Under the pieces are notes generated by a model that was given only the letters and a program-made list of their open reading frames with translations, did not search any database and had not been told where the DNA came from. This document shows positions 1 through 6,941 of a DNA stretch of 9,959 bases, piece by piece. The position numbers and the translations under genes were made by a program. The stretch covers positions 1-9,959 of the forward strand of contig CALINC010000083.1 in NCBI GenBank assembly GCA_938045195.1. Reading direction: 5' to 3'. Each line of letters starts with the position of its first letter. The first letter of the stretch is position 1. Source of the DNA: an uncultured Treponema sp. (GTDB lineage: Bacteria > Spirochaetota > Spirochaetia > Treponematales > Treponemataceae).

Positions 1-1561
1 CGGTCGATTCTTTCGTCATCCACAAGATGTAATCTTCGATAAAAAATTGTTTGAGATCGCCTTTTAATTTTTGCCGGTCGATGTATTGATAATATTGACC
101 GGTAAGCCCTTCTTCCATCCAATAATACGACGCTTTTTCTTTTGCAACTTGCCAGCGTAAATCCGCTACCGCCATAAGCAGCGCTACTTTTAAGCTTTTC
201 GGATACATCGGAATAACAATACGACCTCGACTTGTAACCCTATTATACCTATCAAAAGGTTCCCAACAAAAACCTATGTCACCATAAGAAGGCACCAAAA
301 TAACAAAAGGAGGAATTCTATTAAGCTGTGTTTTATATTGTCTGCAAAATGCCTGAGAATCTATGCTTTCAATCCACTTTAATTCTCTCAAAACATTTTC
401 TCTAGTTCCAATATCTCTAGTGGATGTTCTAAAATATTCTCTTGAAAGAATAGGAAAATGATTTCCTTTTCTTCCGCAACTCATTTTAGCCATCTGCTTA
501 ACAGTATCGAATTCTCCCTCAGCTCCAGATATATTTGTTGTAACTCCGCCTGAAGCATCAGCTTTTTCTCTCAAGCTGCGTACATCCGAATCGGCTTCTT
601 TATAATCGGAAATACAGCTTTGTAATTCTTTGTCAAAATTGAGCAGTTTTTTCAGCCTTTCGTTTATTTGCGTGATTTGCTGTTTTTGTGATTCTGTATA
701 AGGTGATTTTACATTAGAAAAATTAGCCAGCATATCATGAGAGAACATGCTGTCAATTTGCTGTTTTATGGAGTCTTCAAATCGGCTGATTTCTTCAGAC
801 TTTGCTCTCAATAAATTGTCGGCTGTCTGTAGTTTTCCCTTGGCTTTTTCTAAAAGTTGGTTAAATCGTGAATTATCATCCCGTTTTGAGACTTTCACTT
901 CATCGGTTGCAGAGGGGTTAATTTTACCTATTCCTATTTCTCTAAACCACTCGTCTAAATAGTAGACAGCTTCGCAATAGGTATTTTCATCTAGAACCTT
1001 TGCAAACATATCTTTTTGCTCTGTGGTTAAAAGAGTAGGAAGAACGAGCCCGAATCTTACTGCATATTGTTTTTCTTTTGAAGATTTTCCTGCGGCTATT
1101 TTCATAACCATATCTGAAACAAGATTCCAATAAGCAGATTCAACTTGTTGTCTGAATACGCCTCTATCTTTAGGGTCAGTTGCTGTTAAAAATTTGGTAA
1201 GGGAAGCATGGAGTCGTTGGGCACTTTCTCCTTCACCTTTTAAAACTGTCTTATAGAATTCCGCGGTATCAAATAATTTATGGGGGGTATCGGCAAAAAA
1301 CTTTTCAACTTTTTCAAAATGAGTTAAGGTAAGATCAGGTTCACTCGGATCTCTTCTCTTTTCTCCCCTCGCTTCAGGAGCCATTGAAAACATAGTTTCC
1401 TTGCTTAACCCTCCGGTTTTTATATCGGAAAATGGATTAACCTGATTTACATTAAAATCAAATCCTCTTGGCGGCGGCGACGATTGCGAAGCACTGCCGC
1501 CGGAAGGTGCTACTACATCTTTGAGAAGTTCATCAAGATCTATTTCAGTTGCTGAATCCAC
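1..1561 (-). CDS. Large unrecognised protein, N-terminal 520 codons (runs off the left edge)
   Basis: I do not recognise this family. The minus frame stays open from a GTG at 1561 to the window edge, so this is the N-terminal part of a longer protein. The GTG start is chosen because an in-frame TAA lies two codons upstream and an AAGGCGG ribosome-binding site sits 7 nt before it; the first ATG comes only near codon 57. Residues about 1-75 are low-complexity and probably disordered (Ser/Pro/Gly-rich near 20-32). Residues about 80-215 look like a compact helical domain. Residues about 230-335 are rich in Lys, Glu, Gln and Leu and look like two coiled-coil segments. Residues about 370-520 look globular again, with many aromatic residues. 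There is no signal peptide or clear membrane segment. It follows the tRNA-Ala gene on the same strand, about 53 nt downstream. The reading frame is certain; the function is unknown. Confidence 0.85.
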   Translation of the reverse strand, partial: MDSATEIDLDELLKDVVAPSGGSASQSSPPPRGFDFNVNQVNPFSDIKTGGLSKETMFSMAPEARGEKRRDPSEPDLTLTHFEKVEKFFADTPHKLFDTAEFYKTVLKGEGESAQRLHASLTKFLTATDPKDRGVFRQQVESAYWNLVSDMVMKIAAGKSSKEKQYAVRFGLVLPTLLTTEQKDMFAKVLDENTYCEAVYYLDEWFREIGIGKINPSATDEVKVSKRDDNSRFNQLLEKAKGKLQTADNLLRAKSEEISRFEDSIKQQIDSMFSHDMLANFSNVKSPYTESQKQQITQINERLKKLLNFDKELQSCISDYKEADSDVRSLREKADASGGVTTNISGAEGEFDTVKQMAKMSCGRKGNHFPILSREYFRTSTRDIGTRENVLRELKWIESIDSQAFCRQYKTQLNRIPPFVILVPSYGDIGFCWEPFDRYNRVTSRGRIVIPMYPKSLKVALLMAVADLRWQVAKEKASYYWMEEGLTGQYYQYIDRQKLKGDLKQFFIEDYILWMTKEST

Positions 1562-1614
1562 TAATTAGCCGCCTTATTAAATCAATAAGTTAGGAATGTA
1601 CCAACTTTTAATAT

Positions 1615-1687
<73 letters not shown>

Positions 1688-1701
1688 TAAATACAGTAAG
1701 G

Positions 1702-1731
1702 ATTATATCAATAAAACGAATAGTCTGTCAA
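1702..1731 (-). promoter_or_regulatory. Sigma-70 promoter of the tRNA-Ala gene
   Basis: The minus strand shows a perfect TTGACA (1731-1726), an 18-nt spacer and a perfect TATAAT (1707-1702). The expected start near 1695 would give a leader of about 8 nt before the mature tRNA, as is usual for tRNA genes. The promoter occupies the gap just after the hflX stop codon. Confidence 0.85.
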
Positions 1732-1752
1732 GTGTATTTAAAGAATATCTTG

Positions 1753-2928
1753 TTATTTATCAAAAATAATTATATCGGTAATTTTTTCTTTTAAACATTC
1801 AAGCCCCTGTCCCGTCTTAACCGAAATTTCGACGGCGTCGGAGTAACGCTCTTTTAAGCTTAGTAGTTGAGCCTCATCAAATACTTCATCCATTTTGTTT
1901 ATGGCAATTATAGAAGGTTTATCACTACAAGAAAGCTCGTTTAAGACCTTTTTTGTTACTTCAAGGCATTCCGGCATTGCAGGATGGGCTGCATCGCAGA
2001 CTATGATTAAAAAATCTGCAAGGGCCGCTTCTTCCAAGGTCGAGCGGAAAGCATCAATCAGCTGGTGAGGCAGATTGCTTACAAATCCTACGGTGTCGGT
2101 CAATAGAATTTGAATGTTTTTGTCGCCAGTTTGTAAAAAAACTTTTCTGGTTTCGGCATCAAGGGTTGCAAAAAGCTTATCTTCGGTAAATACTTCCGCT
2201 CCCGAAAGTTTTTTTAAAAGGGAGGATTTTCCGGCATTTGTGTAGCCTACGATGGCTCCTATTTTTTTATCCCCGTTTAAGCGGGTTTTACGTTGCTCAC
2301 TCCGTTGAAGTCTTACCCGCTCAACCTCTTTTTTGAGCTTGGCAATTTCGGTTTTTAAGCGCCTTCTGTCAAGTTCCAGCTTTTTTTCTCCGGCACCTCT
2401 GGAAGCTCCCCTCGTTCCTTTTGCTCCGCCTCTTTGCTGGGCAAGGCTCGTCCATCTTCGGGTAAGGCGGGGCATAGAATATTCTAAACGGGCAAGTTCA
2501 GACTGCAAGACGGCCTCCCTTGTTTGAGCCCTGTCCGCAAATATTTGGATAATAACCTCGGAGCGGTCTATAACGCAGGTGTTAAGGGCTGCTTCAAGGT
2601 TTCGCTGAATGCGGGGGCTTACCGCACTGTTAAACACAACAAGATCGGCGCCTTCTTCTTCGATAGCTTGAGCAATTTTTTCAAGCTGCCCCGAACCTAC
2701 AAAAGTCGCAGGGTTTTCTTTTGCTATTCTAAAGCGGAGGGAGGATAGGGGCTTTAAAAAGATAGTTTCAACGAGGCTTTTCAGTTCTTTTTCTTCTATT
2801 TCTTTTAGGGCTTCCGCACTTTTTTCCTGTAATGTGGAACGGCTTATATGAGAGTTTGAGGCCGGCCCTGAAAATATATCGGTAAAAATAAGTAGGGCAT
2901 TTTTTGTTTCGTTATCGGTTCTATACAC
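1753..2928 (-). CDS. hflX: GTPase HflX
   Basis: HflX is a ribosome-binding GTPase of the Obg-HflX group that in other bacteria splits stalled or hibernating 70S ribosomes; it acts in the cytoplasm. At 391 aa it has the family's usual length. The N-terminal HflX domain covers residues about 10-135. A basic, Gly-rich loop and helical linker follow (about 150-215, with RGGAKGTRG and GAGEKKLE matching the family signature region). The G domain holds the P-loop GYTNAGKS (228-235), DTVGF (278-282), NKMD (344-347) and SVKTG (369-373), so all nucleotide-binding motifs are intact. The start is the GTG at 2928, with AAGGAG 9 nt upstream. It lies 51 nt after hicB on the same strand and could be partly co-transcribed with it, although a functional link is not implied. 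Confidence 0.96.
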   Translation of the reverse strand: MYRTDNETKNALLIFTDIFSGPASNSHISRSTLQEKSAEALKEIEEKELKSLVETIFLKPLSSLRFRIAKENPATFVGSGQLEKIAQAIEEEGADLVVFNSAVSPRIQRNLEAALNTCVIDRSEVIIQIFADRAQTREAVLQSELARLEYSMPRLTRRWTSLAQQRGGAKGTRGASRGAGEKKLELDRRRLKTEIAKLKKEVERVRLQRSEQRKTRLNGDKKIGAIVGYTNAGKSSLLKKLSGAEVFTEDKLFATLDAETRKVFLQTGDKNIQILLTDTVGFVSNLPHQLIDAFRSTLEEAALADFLIIVCDAAHPAMPECLEVTKKVLNELSCSDKPSIIAINKMDEVFDEAQLLSLKERYSDAVEISVKTGQGLECLKEKITDIIIFDK

Positions 2929-2979
2929 GCGGTGAAGCTCCTTTTTAAATTATCAATAATCGACTTTATCTATAATAAA

Positions 2980-3330
2980 TTAAATTTGCCGAGTATTGTA
3001 TGTTACTGCCTGTTCAACTGCCTGCTGAATAAACTGGTTTAATGATATTCCTTGCATAATAGCTTGTCTTTTAGCTTTTTTGTGGATTGCAGGAGAAATT
3101 CTTATATTAAAACTTCCTTTATACGATTTTTCAGCCGGTTTTCCTGCCTCTTTGCATAGTTCAATATAATCCTCAACTGCTTCAATAAAGGCTGTTTTTA
3201 ACTCATTTACGGTATTGCCTTCAAATGATATTAAATCATCAATACATTCTATTTTTCCATAAAATATTTCATCATCAGCATTAAAATGTACCGATCCTAA
3301 ATAATCTTTATATTCTAAAAAGTCTTTCAT
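2980..3330 (-). CDS. hicB: HicB family antitoxin
   Basis: HicB neutralises the HicA RNase and, in studied systems, represses the hicAB promoter. The 116-aa protein has the two expected parts: an N-terminal degenerate RNase H-like HicB fold (about 1-60, with YGKIECIDDLISFEG and the helix following it) and a C-terminal ribbon-helix-helix DNA-binding segment (about 72-108, FNIRISPAIHKKAKRQA then GISLNQFIQQAVE). Its ATG overlaps the hicA stop codon by 4 nt, which implies translational coupling. It has a strong AAGGGGG ribosome-binding site inside the end of hicA, in contrast to the poor site of the toxin gene. The antitoxin should therefore be made in excess. The RHH type of DNA-binding domain suggests that it binds an inverted repeat near the promoter. 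Confidence 0.92.
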   Translation of the reverse strand: MKDFLEYKDYLGSVHFNADDEIFYGKIECIDDLISFEGNTVNELKTAFIEAVEDYIELCKEAGKPAEKSYKGSFNIRISPAIHKKAKRQAIMQGISLNQFIQQAVEQAVTYNTRQI

Positions 3331-3584
3331 AGTATCCCCCTTAACTCTAATTCGGCAATAATCTGTTCAATTTGGTATTGTTTTAATTCATTATTTGGAT
3401 GAGGCTTATGAAGGCGGATAATATGTCCGTCAGACGAATTAATAAATGCAACTCTCGAACCTGATGTTCTTCCGCTCTGTGTTTCTGCGTAGCCCAATGC
3501 CTTTAACAATTTTTTAAGCTCAGTATATGTAAAATCCTTTGGTTTGGATTTTAACCTTTTTATAAGTTTTTCATCCTTGCTCAT
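3327..3584 (-). CDS. hicA: HicA family mRNA-interferase toxin
   Basis: HicA toxins are small dsRBD-like RNases that cut mRNA and stop translation when HicB is lost. This 85-aa protein shows the N-terminal helix (about 19-31, YTELKKLLKALGY), the beta-strand core SGSRVAF (41-47) and the C-terminal signature LHKPHP..ELK (58-68). The position that carries the catalytic His in well-studied HicA proteins (GSxH or GSHH) is Arg here (SGSRV). This agrees with a subfamily in which the HKPHP motif supplies the conserved histidines. Toxin-first order and a 4-nt overlap with hicB are typical. No good ribosome-binding site precedes the ATG, and the predicted -10 box ends only 5 nt before it. Confidence 0.92.
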   Translation of the reverse strand: MSKDEKLIKRLKSKPKDFTYTELKKLLKALGYAETQSGRTSGSRVAFINSSDGHIIRLHKPHPNNELKQYQIEQIIAELELRGIL

Positions 3585-3589
3585 ATCTT

Positions 3590-3618
3590 ATTATATTGTT
3601 TTTTTTATAAAAATGCAA
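3590..3618 (-). promoter_or_regulatory. Putative hicAB promoter
   Basis: On the minus strand TTGCAT (3618-3613) and a perfect TATAAT (3595-3590) are separated by 17 nt. The -35 box lies inside one arm of the inverted repeat at 3605-3643. A start 6-7 nt after the -10 would fall on the hicA ATG, so a transcript from here would be leaderless for the toxin and would favour the antitoxin. This is a sequence match only. Confidence 0.55.
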
Positions 3619-3643
3619 CTATCAGACAGTTGCATTTTTATAA
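3605..3643. terminator. Inverted repeat: GNAT gene terminator and possible HicB operator
   Basis: Perfect 16-bp arms (3605-3620 and 3628-3643) surround a 7-nt loop ATCAGAC. The repeat includes the stop codon of the GNAT gene. Read on the minus strand, the stem core GCAACT/AGTTGC ends in a T-run, so it could terminate the acetyltransferase transcript. The same repeat contains the -35 box of the putative hicAB promoter, which is where a HicB operator could be expected. Both roles are inferred. Confidence 0.6.
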
Positions 3644-4096
3644 TTTTTGGATCATTACCAAGCAAGGATTCCATTCATCCCAGAGTGTGGGAAAAACTTC
3701 TAATTTTTTAAATCCTTGTTTTTTATAAAAGGCTATTGTTTGGTCATATTCTTTATAATGACCTTCATCTACCGTTTTTACCTGTATATAATCATATTTA
3801 GTTGAAGCAAATTTTTTCAGCTCTTTAAATAATAATGTGCCGATTCCCTTATTGTGATGTATTTTTTTTACTCCCATGCAATGCACATCAGCACAATCTG
3901 GGCTTGATTCGGTTAATGTTATAAACCCGATAATTTCATCATTTTCTTTTGCTGCCCATAAATCCAATTCTTTTGAATCATTGATATACTCTTTTGTGCT
4001 TTCAGGCAAGCCGAACCATTCCGGTAAATCAGTCAAAACTTCTTCGACAATTTTTGCTTTTTCGTCTTTGTTTTCTATTTTTATAATTTTTATCAT
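3638..4096 (-). CDS. GNAT family N-acetyltransferase
   Basis: This is a 152-aa single-domain GNAT enzyme that would transfer an acetyl group from acetyl-CoA to an amine; the substrate cannot be read from the sequence. The fold is recognisable: an N-terminal strand and helix with DLPEWFGLPES (about 23-33), the strand WAAKENDEIIGFITL (47-61), strand 4 with VHCMGV (71-76), the acetyl-CoA pyrophosphate loop HHNKGIG (80-86, matching Q/RxxGxG/A) and the C-terminal motif B helix IAFYKKQGF (121-129). The ending FPTLWDEWNPCLVMIQ resembles a subfamily common in Firmicutes. The ATG at 4096 follows a GGAG with a 5-nt spacer. It is transcribed alone from a promoter about 115 nt upstream. Confidence 0.9.
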   Translation of the reverse strand: MIKIIKIENKDEKAKIVEEVLTDLPEWFGLPESTKEYINDSKELDLWAAKENDEIIGFITLTESSPDCADVHCMGVKKIHHNKGIGTLLFKELKKFASTKYDYIQVKTVDEGHYKEYDQTIAFYKKQGFKKLEVFPTLWDEWNPCLVMIQKL

Positions 4097-4179
4097 ACTA
4101 ACTCCATTTTATTCTTTTACCGTTAAATAACTTTCATCGGGCAGGCTAGCGTTTTCAATACCCGTATTTTTTCCTTTTG

Positions 4180-4211
4180 CAATGAATATTATATATAATT
4201 TATTCATTGTG
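4180..4211. repeat. Inverted repeat at the 5' end of the GNAT transcript
   Basis: Nine-base arms CAATGAATA (4180-4188) and TATTCATTG (4203-4211) flank a 14-nt AT-only loop. It begins where the GNAT mRNA is predicted to start, so it could be a 5' stem-loop or an operator. The AT-rich composition means a chance match is possible. Confidence 0.4.
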
Positions 4212-4216
4212 ATACT

Positions 4217-4245
4217 TATAGCACTAATCTCTAACAGTGTCAAGG
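4217..4245 (-). promoter_or_regulatory. Promoter of the GNAT acetyltransferase gene
   Basis: A perfect TTGACA (4245-4240), a 17-nt spacer and TATAAG (4222-4217) stand on the minus strand. The predicted start near 4210 gives a leader of about 115 nt before the ATG at 4096. Confidence 0.7.
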
Positions 4246-4267
4246 AATATTGTTGTACTTTAATTCA

Positions 4268-4296
4268 TTGACTTTATCTTATATACTTGCTAAAAT
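4268..4296 (+). promoter_or_regulatory. Putative promoter of the 287-aa protein gene
   Basis: TTGACT (4268-4273), a 17-nt spacer and TAAAAT (4291-4296) stand on the plus strand, divergent from the GNAT promoter 23 bp away. The -10 box ends 11 nt before the ATG, so the mRNA would have a leader of only about 5 nt and would lack the GAGG at 4297-4300. A weaker upstream pair (TTGTTG 4252, TATCTT 4275) is an alternative. Confidence 0.5.
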
Positions 4297-4307
4297 GAGG
4301 TAGAAGT

Positions 4308-5171
4308 ATGAACAAACAGGAGATGGCGGAGTATATAGTCGCTATATTTCAAAACTGTGAAGCATATTATAAAGAACACTTGACGGATTTTGGAAATATT
4401 TTACCTCATGTTTTCGCAAGTGAGGCCATAAATGATCCTATGAAAGCCGAATTTGAGGTTAATGCTCAAAGCGAAATTTTTAATAAATATTGTAGACTTA
4501 TTCAGCATCTCTGGAAAAGCGGAGATGAGGAAGTGAGAAATGTTGTTGATGTTACTATTCTTGAAAGCATTTCAGATAATAGCCTTATGTGGGAAGCTTT
4601 CGGTGAAAATATTTCGCTTGAATTTAAGCAATATATCAATGAAGAGCTTTTAAGAGAGAACATAGTTATGAGTCATGTTGACAGACTAAAGGGAAAGACC
4701 GATGAAGTACGGTATTTGCTTAATCATGAATTAAATAAGGGGATAGAATTTCTTTATAACAGATCTTGGGATGAAGAACTATCCGAAGATGACCAATATA
4801 AATTGGAGGATTATGCTAAAAAAATTATAAAGGAATATGGTTGGGTTAAAGTATATGATGCCGTATGCAATTATTTATACACACATTGCACGAACCCTGA
4901 ATCGGTAATAAATTTTGCACATCTTTATTGGATATATGAATGGCATGAGTATCCCATTTCAAAGCCGTATGAATTTCTTGGTTATTTCTACTTCCGAATT
5001 GATATGGATACTGTAAGGTATGATGAAATGGATATTTTAGATAGTCTGGCAGTAAGTATTTTGCCGAAGTCCGGTTATGAGGAAGCTAACTTATATCATA
5101 ATCCGAATTACTTACCCGAAACGGATTCTATGCTTTTAGTTGCCGTTGAAGCATATAAAAATCATAAGTGA
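4308..5171 (+). CDS. DUF7674-like helical protein, candidate immunity or defence accessory protein
   Basis: The 287-aa protein is acidic and mostly alpha-helical, with no signal peptide or membrane segment. Residues about 1-120 resemble DUF7674-type proteins: the pattern FGNILPHVFASE, then IFNKYCRLIQHLWKSGDEEV and a helix with TILESISD. Residues about 130-287 form a second region rich in Trp and Tyr, with EYPISKPYEFLGYFYFRID and LAVSILPKSG. In my recollection this architecture is seen in uncharacterised proteins near polymorphic toxins, where small acidic genes often serve as immunity factors; this is an inference, and no toxin gene is visible here. GAGG lies 7 nt before the ATG. The next gene starts 21 nt downstream on the same strand, so the two probably form an operon. 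Confidence 0.7.
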   Translation: MNKQEMAEYIVAIFQNCEAYYKEHLTDFGNILPHVFASEAINDPMKAEFEVNAQSEIFNKYCRLIQHLWKSGDEEVRNVVDVTILESISDNSLMWEAFGENISLEFKQYINEELLRENIVMSHVDRLKGKTDEVRYLLNHELNKGIEFLYNRSWDEELSEDDQYKLEDYAKKIIKEYGWVKVYDAVCNYLYTHCTNPESVINFAHLYWIYEWHEYPISKPYEFLGYFYFRIDMDTVRYDEMDILDSLAVSILPKSGYEEANLYHNPNYLPETDSMLLVAVEAYKNHK

Positions 5172-5192
5172 AACAGGTGGAGAGAAACATAA

Positions 5193-5546
5193 ATGAGAAG
5201 ATATGCATATTTAAAAGAACCGGTTAAAACAAATAAGAAAGATTATATATATAAAATTATGCTGTATCAGACGAAAAAAGACGGAGTTTGTCTGTTTATG
5301 TATTGCCAAAAAGATGCGGTTCAATGCTCATTTGACTATTGGTATAAAACGCTTGAAGATGTCTACGAGGATTGGAATGAGCTTATAGATGAAAAAGATT
5401 GGATAGATTTTGATGATCCGCTACCTGATTGTCAGCACGATGCTTTTTTACCGATAAGAGTAAAAGGGCGTGATATTGGTGAACCGCAGTGGGGAAAATT
5501 GGAAATTCTTGAAAATGGCAAATGGAAAGACTATACCCCTGATTAG
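5193..5546 (+). CDS. Small acidic conserved hypothetical protein
   Basis: I do not recognise a named family for this 117-aa soluble protein. It is rich in Asp, Trp and Tyr, with a beta-rich start (YIYKIMLYQTKKDGVCLFMYC, about 19-39), then SFDYWYKTLEDVYEDWNELI (about 47-66) and a conserved-looking tail DDPLPDCQHDAFLPIRVKGR. Similar DPLPDCQHD segments occur, as far as I recall, in small uncharacterised proteins of Firmicutes. A purine-rich site (GGTGGAGAG) lies about 10 nt before the ATG. The gene follows the 287-aa protein gene by 21 nt and shares its probable promoter, so the pair may act together, for example as orphan immunity proteins. The stop codon is 11 nt from the stem-loop at 5558-5593. 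Confidence 0.75.
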   Translation: MRRYAYLKEPVKTNKKDYIYKIMLYQTKKDGVCLFMYCQKDAVQCSFDYWYKTLEDVYEDWNELIDEKDWIDFDDPLPDCQHDAFLPIRVKGRDIGEPQWGKLEILENGKWKDYTPD

Positions 5547-5557
5547 TAGAGTTTATA

Positions 5558-5593
5558 GGGAACCGCGAAAAACTGAAGTTTTTAGAGGTTCCC
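5558..5593. repeat. Palindromic stem-loop, possible REP-type element (copy 1)
   Basis: The outer arms GGGAACC and GGTTCCC pair perfectly. A 3-nt mismatch (GCG against AGA) follows, then the inner arms AAAAACT and AGTTTTT close on a 2-nt GA loop. It lies between the 117-aa gene and the 5'-truncated TetR remnant. No T-run follows, so it is not a standard terminator. The centre CTGAAG and the flank TTT(n)GAGG match the perfect palindrome at 9899-9942, read on the opposite strand. Confidence 0.65.
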
Positions 5594-6109
5594 GGATATA
5601 AAAAATTAAAGGTTGCCGATATTGCCGCTTCTGTCGGAATCGGTACGGGAACATTCTATAATTTTTTTAAAAGTAAAGATGAATTTATAATTTGACTAAT
5701 AATGAGAAGAAAAGATGAGTCATTACAACAGTTCTCGGAATTATCAAAAAAACACCCTAAAGGGATTCCTATGAAAGCTATGGAAAAATATTTATTTGAT
5801 ACCATTTCAAACCGCAATGTATAGAGATGCCTCACCCAAGATGATTACAATATTCTGCAAGAAAAATACGGACTACTTAACAACCGAAATGAAAAAATAG
5901 AAGAAAATGCTCAATTTGTGATGAACAAACTTGCCGCTACCAAACCTATTGATAGTTTTCTTCTATTTTCAGAAGTTTATACCATCATTATTATAGGTAC
6001 TTCCGATTTGGATAAATTAAATTCTAACTTTACCGATACGGTAATTAAAAAACTTATTCATTCAGCCTATCAATTTTATATTAGGTATGTCTTGGTGCGG
6101 AGAGTTTAA
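5594..6109 (+). pseudogene. TetR/AcrR family regulator, broken
   Basis: A continuous frame with two internal stops reads as a TetR-type repressor. The helix-turn-helix VADIAASVGIGTGTFYNFF then KSKDEF (about 5612-5689) is unmistakable, and a helical ligand-binding region follows up to about 6085. The frame is stopped by TGA at 5693-5695 and TAG at 5822-5824. Around 5805-5840 the coding signal seems to switch frame briefly (ATG TAT AGA GAT GCC is readable in the next frame), which suggests two small compensating indels. The first helix and the start codon are missing; the 5' edge coincides with the stem-loop at 5558-5593. The gene probably regulated the adjacent enzyme genes, now also broken. 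It cannot make a working repressor. Confidence 0.85.
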
Positions 6110-6363
6110 TACCCGCCGTTCAGGTTATCCAAACCGATCATCCAGACCATGGCTGGAATCGCTGCAAAATACTGCGGGTAGTCCCTTGTCAAAGCGGCCG
6201 ATGCCTATCCTCCGTTTTGAAAGCCGGTGGAATACACCCATTCCGCATCGACCGGATAGCGTTCTAGCATATGCTTTACGGCGGAAATAAGAACATCCGT
6301 TTTGCTTACCGCCTGACCGACACCGCGCTCATTTTGATACGCGTGACTTCTCTTCAATGTAAT
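6106..6363 (-). pseudogene. Alpha/beta hydrolase (esterase-like) fragment, broken
   Basis: A minus-strand frame of 86 codons reads ISAVKHMLERYPVDAEWVY then STGFQNGG, a stop, and ASAALTRDYPQYFAAIPA. This matches the nucleophile-elbow region of PHB-depolymerase/esterase-like alpha/beta hydrolases, in which GFSNGGMA is typical. Here the nucleophile Ser is replaced by Gln, and the codon expected to encode Met has become TAG (6205-6207). The N-terminal and C-terminal parts of the enzyme are absent from this frame, which stops at 6106-6108. It is convergent with the TetR remnant. Missense, nonsense and truncation together make it certainly nonfunctional. Confidence 0.75.
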
Positions 6364-6412
6364 TTAATAATCGATAATTTCCGGCGGTTATAATACGCCC
6401 TGCGGTACACTT

Positions 6413-6547
6413 TCATTCACCCGCACCCAAATACCGCTGCGCTTTTTGTACGTAGCGGCTCCACTCATTGTCCATGAACCGGAAGTGCCATCTCTTCCTT
6501 TCTTCCAAATAATAGACTTGTTCGGCAGTTTCCGTTTCAGAATAGGT
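6413..6547 (-). pseudogene. Unassigned coding fragment between hydrolase and cyclophilin remnants
   Basis: An open stretch of about 44 codons between two stop codons has protein-like composition, including VYYLEERKRWHFRFM and NEWSRYVQKAQRYLG, rich in aromatic and charged residues. It has no plausible start. It may be a piece of the gene that once led into the hydrolase, or a chance frame. I cannot assign it; the overlapping frame reading GSWTMSGAATYKK is an alternative. Confidence 0.3.
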
Positions 6548-6555
6548 TTAATCTA

Positions 6556-6594
6556 TTCCGCCCGTTTAAATGTAACTTTTATATCTTGTTTATA
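6556..6594 (-). pseudogene. C-terminal remnant of a cyclophilin-like protein
   Basis: The minus strand reads KQDIKVTFKRAE and a stop, preceded by an in-frame TAA. The last eight codons match KVTFERAE, the C-terminus of the cyclophilin-like gene at 8673-9137, and 21-22 of about 25 bases agree. It is therefore the tail of a second copy or close relative of that gene. Only about 12 codons remain. Confidence 0.55.
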
Positions 6595-6599
6595 TTATA

Positions 6600-6789
6600 A
6601 CAAATAAATTTAAGTGTGTACAATAAAAGTTTTGCAAGGCTGTATATCGGAAACGCATAGCGGGCACTTTTGTATGCGGACATCTGCTGCGTTATACGCC
6701 GAATAAATGCTCAACACCAGGTTTAATAGCAAAAAAGCATAAAAAATCAATAGCTCCGACGCGGCATGTAAGATTCCCCTTGTACGAAT
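6600..6789. other. Stretch without a recognisable gene
   Basis: No supported gene was found. A minus frame of about 58 codons is open and contains a hydrophobic run (LLIFYAFLLLNLVLSIYSAY), but it has no start with a ribosome-binding site and no family match. It may be decayed coding sequence. It lies downstream of the terminator of the phosphorylase gene. Confidence 0.4.
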
Positions 6790-6824
6790 AAAAAAACAGT
6801 AAACCGATTTTGATTTACTGTTTT
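6790..6824 (-). terminator. Rho-independent terminator of the phosphorylase transcript
   Basis: On the minus strand AAAACAGTAAA (6824-6814) pairs with TTTACTGTTTT (6803-6793) across a 10-nt loop, and the stem runs into a tract of seven T (6796-6790). It lies about 130 nt after the stop of the nucleoside phosphorylase gene. Confidence 0.75.
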
Positions 6825-6941
6825 GTGAAATACTATGGTATAGCTTGTATTTAGTTGTTTTAGTTAGATAAACTGGGATTTGTCGTGGTCTTTACATAGA
6901 TAAAATTACAATTTTCCCTTCAATTATCATCTCGATAAAAA

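Noticed and set aside
747..962. Plus-strand open frame of 71 codons
   Set aside because: It lies wholly within the long minus-strand gene, has no ribosome-binding site and no family-like sequence; it is a shadow frame.
1562..1614. Possible hairpin after the tRNA gene (AGTTGG with CCTAACT)
   Set aside because: The arms are short and imperfect and there is no T-run, so a terminator cannot be supported.
2333..2748. Two plus-strand open frames
   Set aside because: Both are antisense to hflX, whose motifs and frame are unambiguous.
6087..6290. Plus-strand open frame of 67 codons
   Set aside because: It is antisense to the hydrolase fragment, and its composition is not protein-like.
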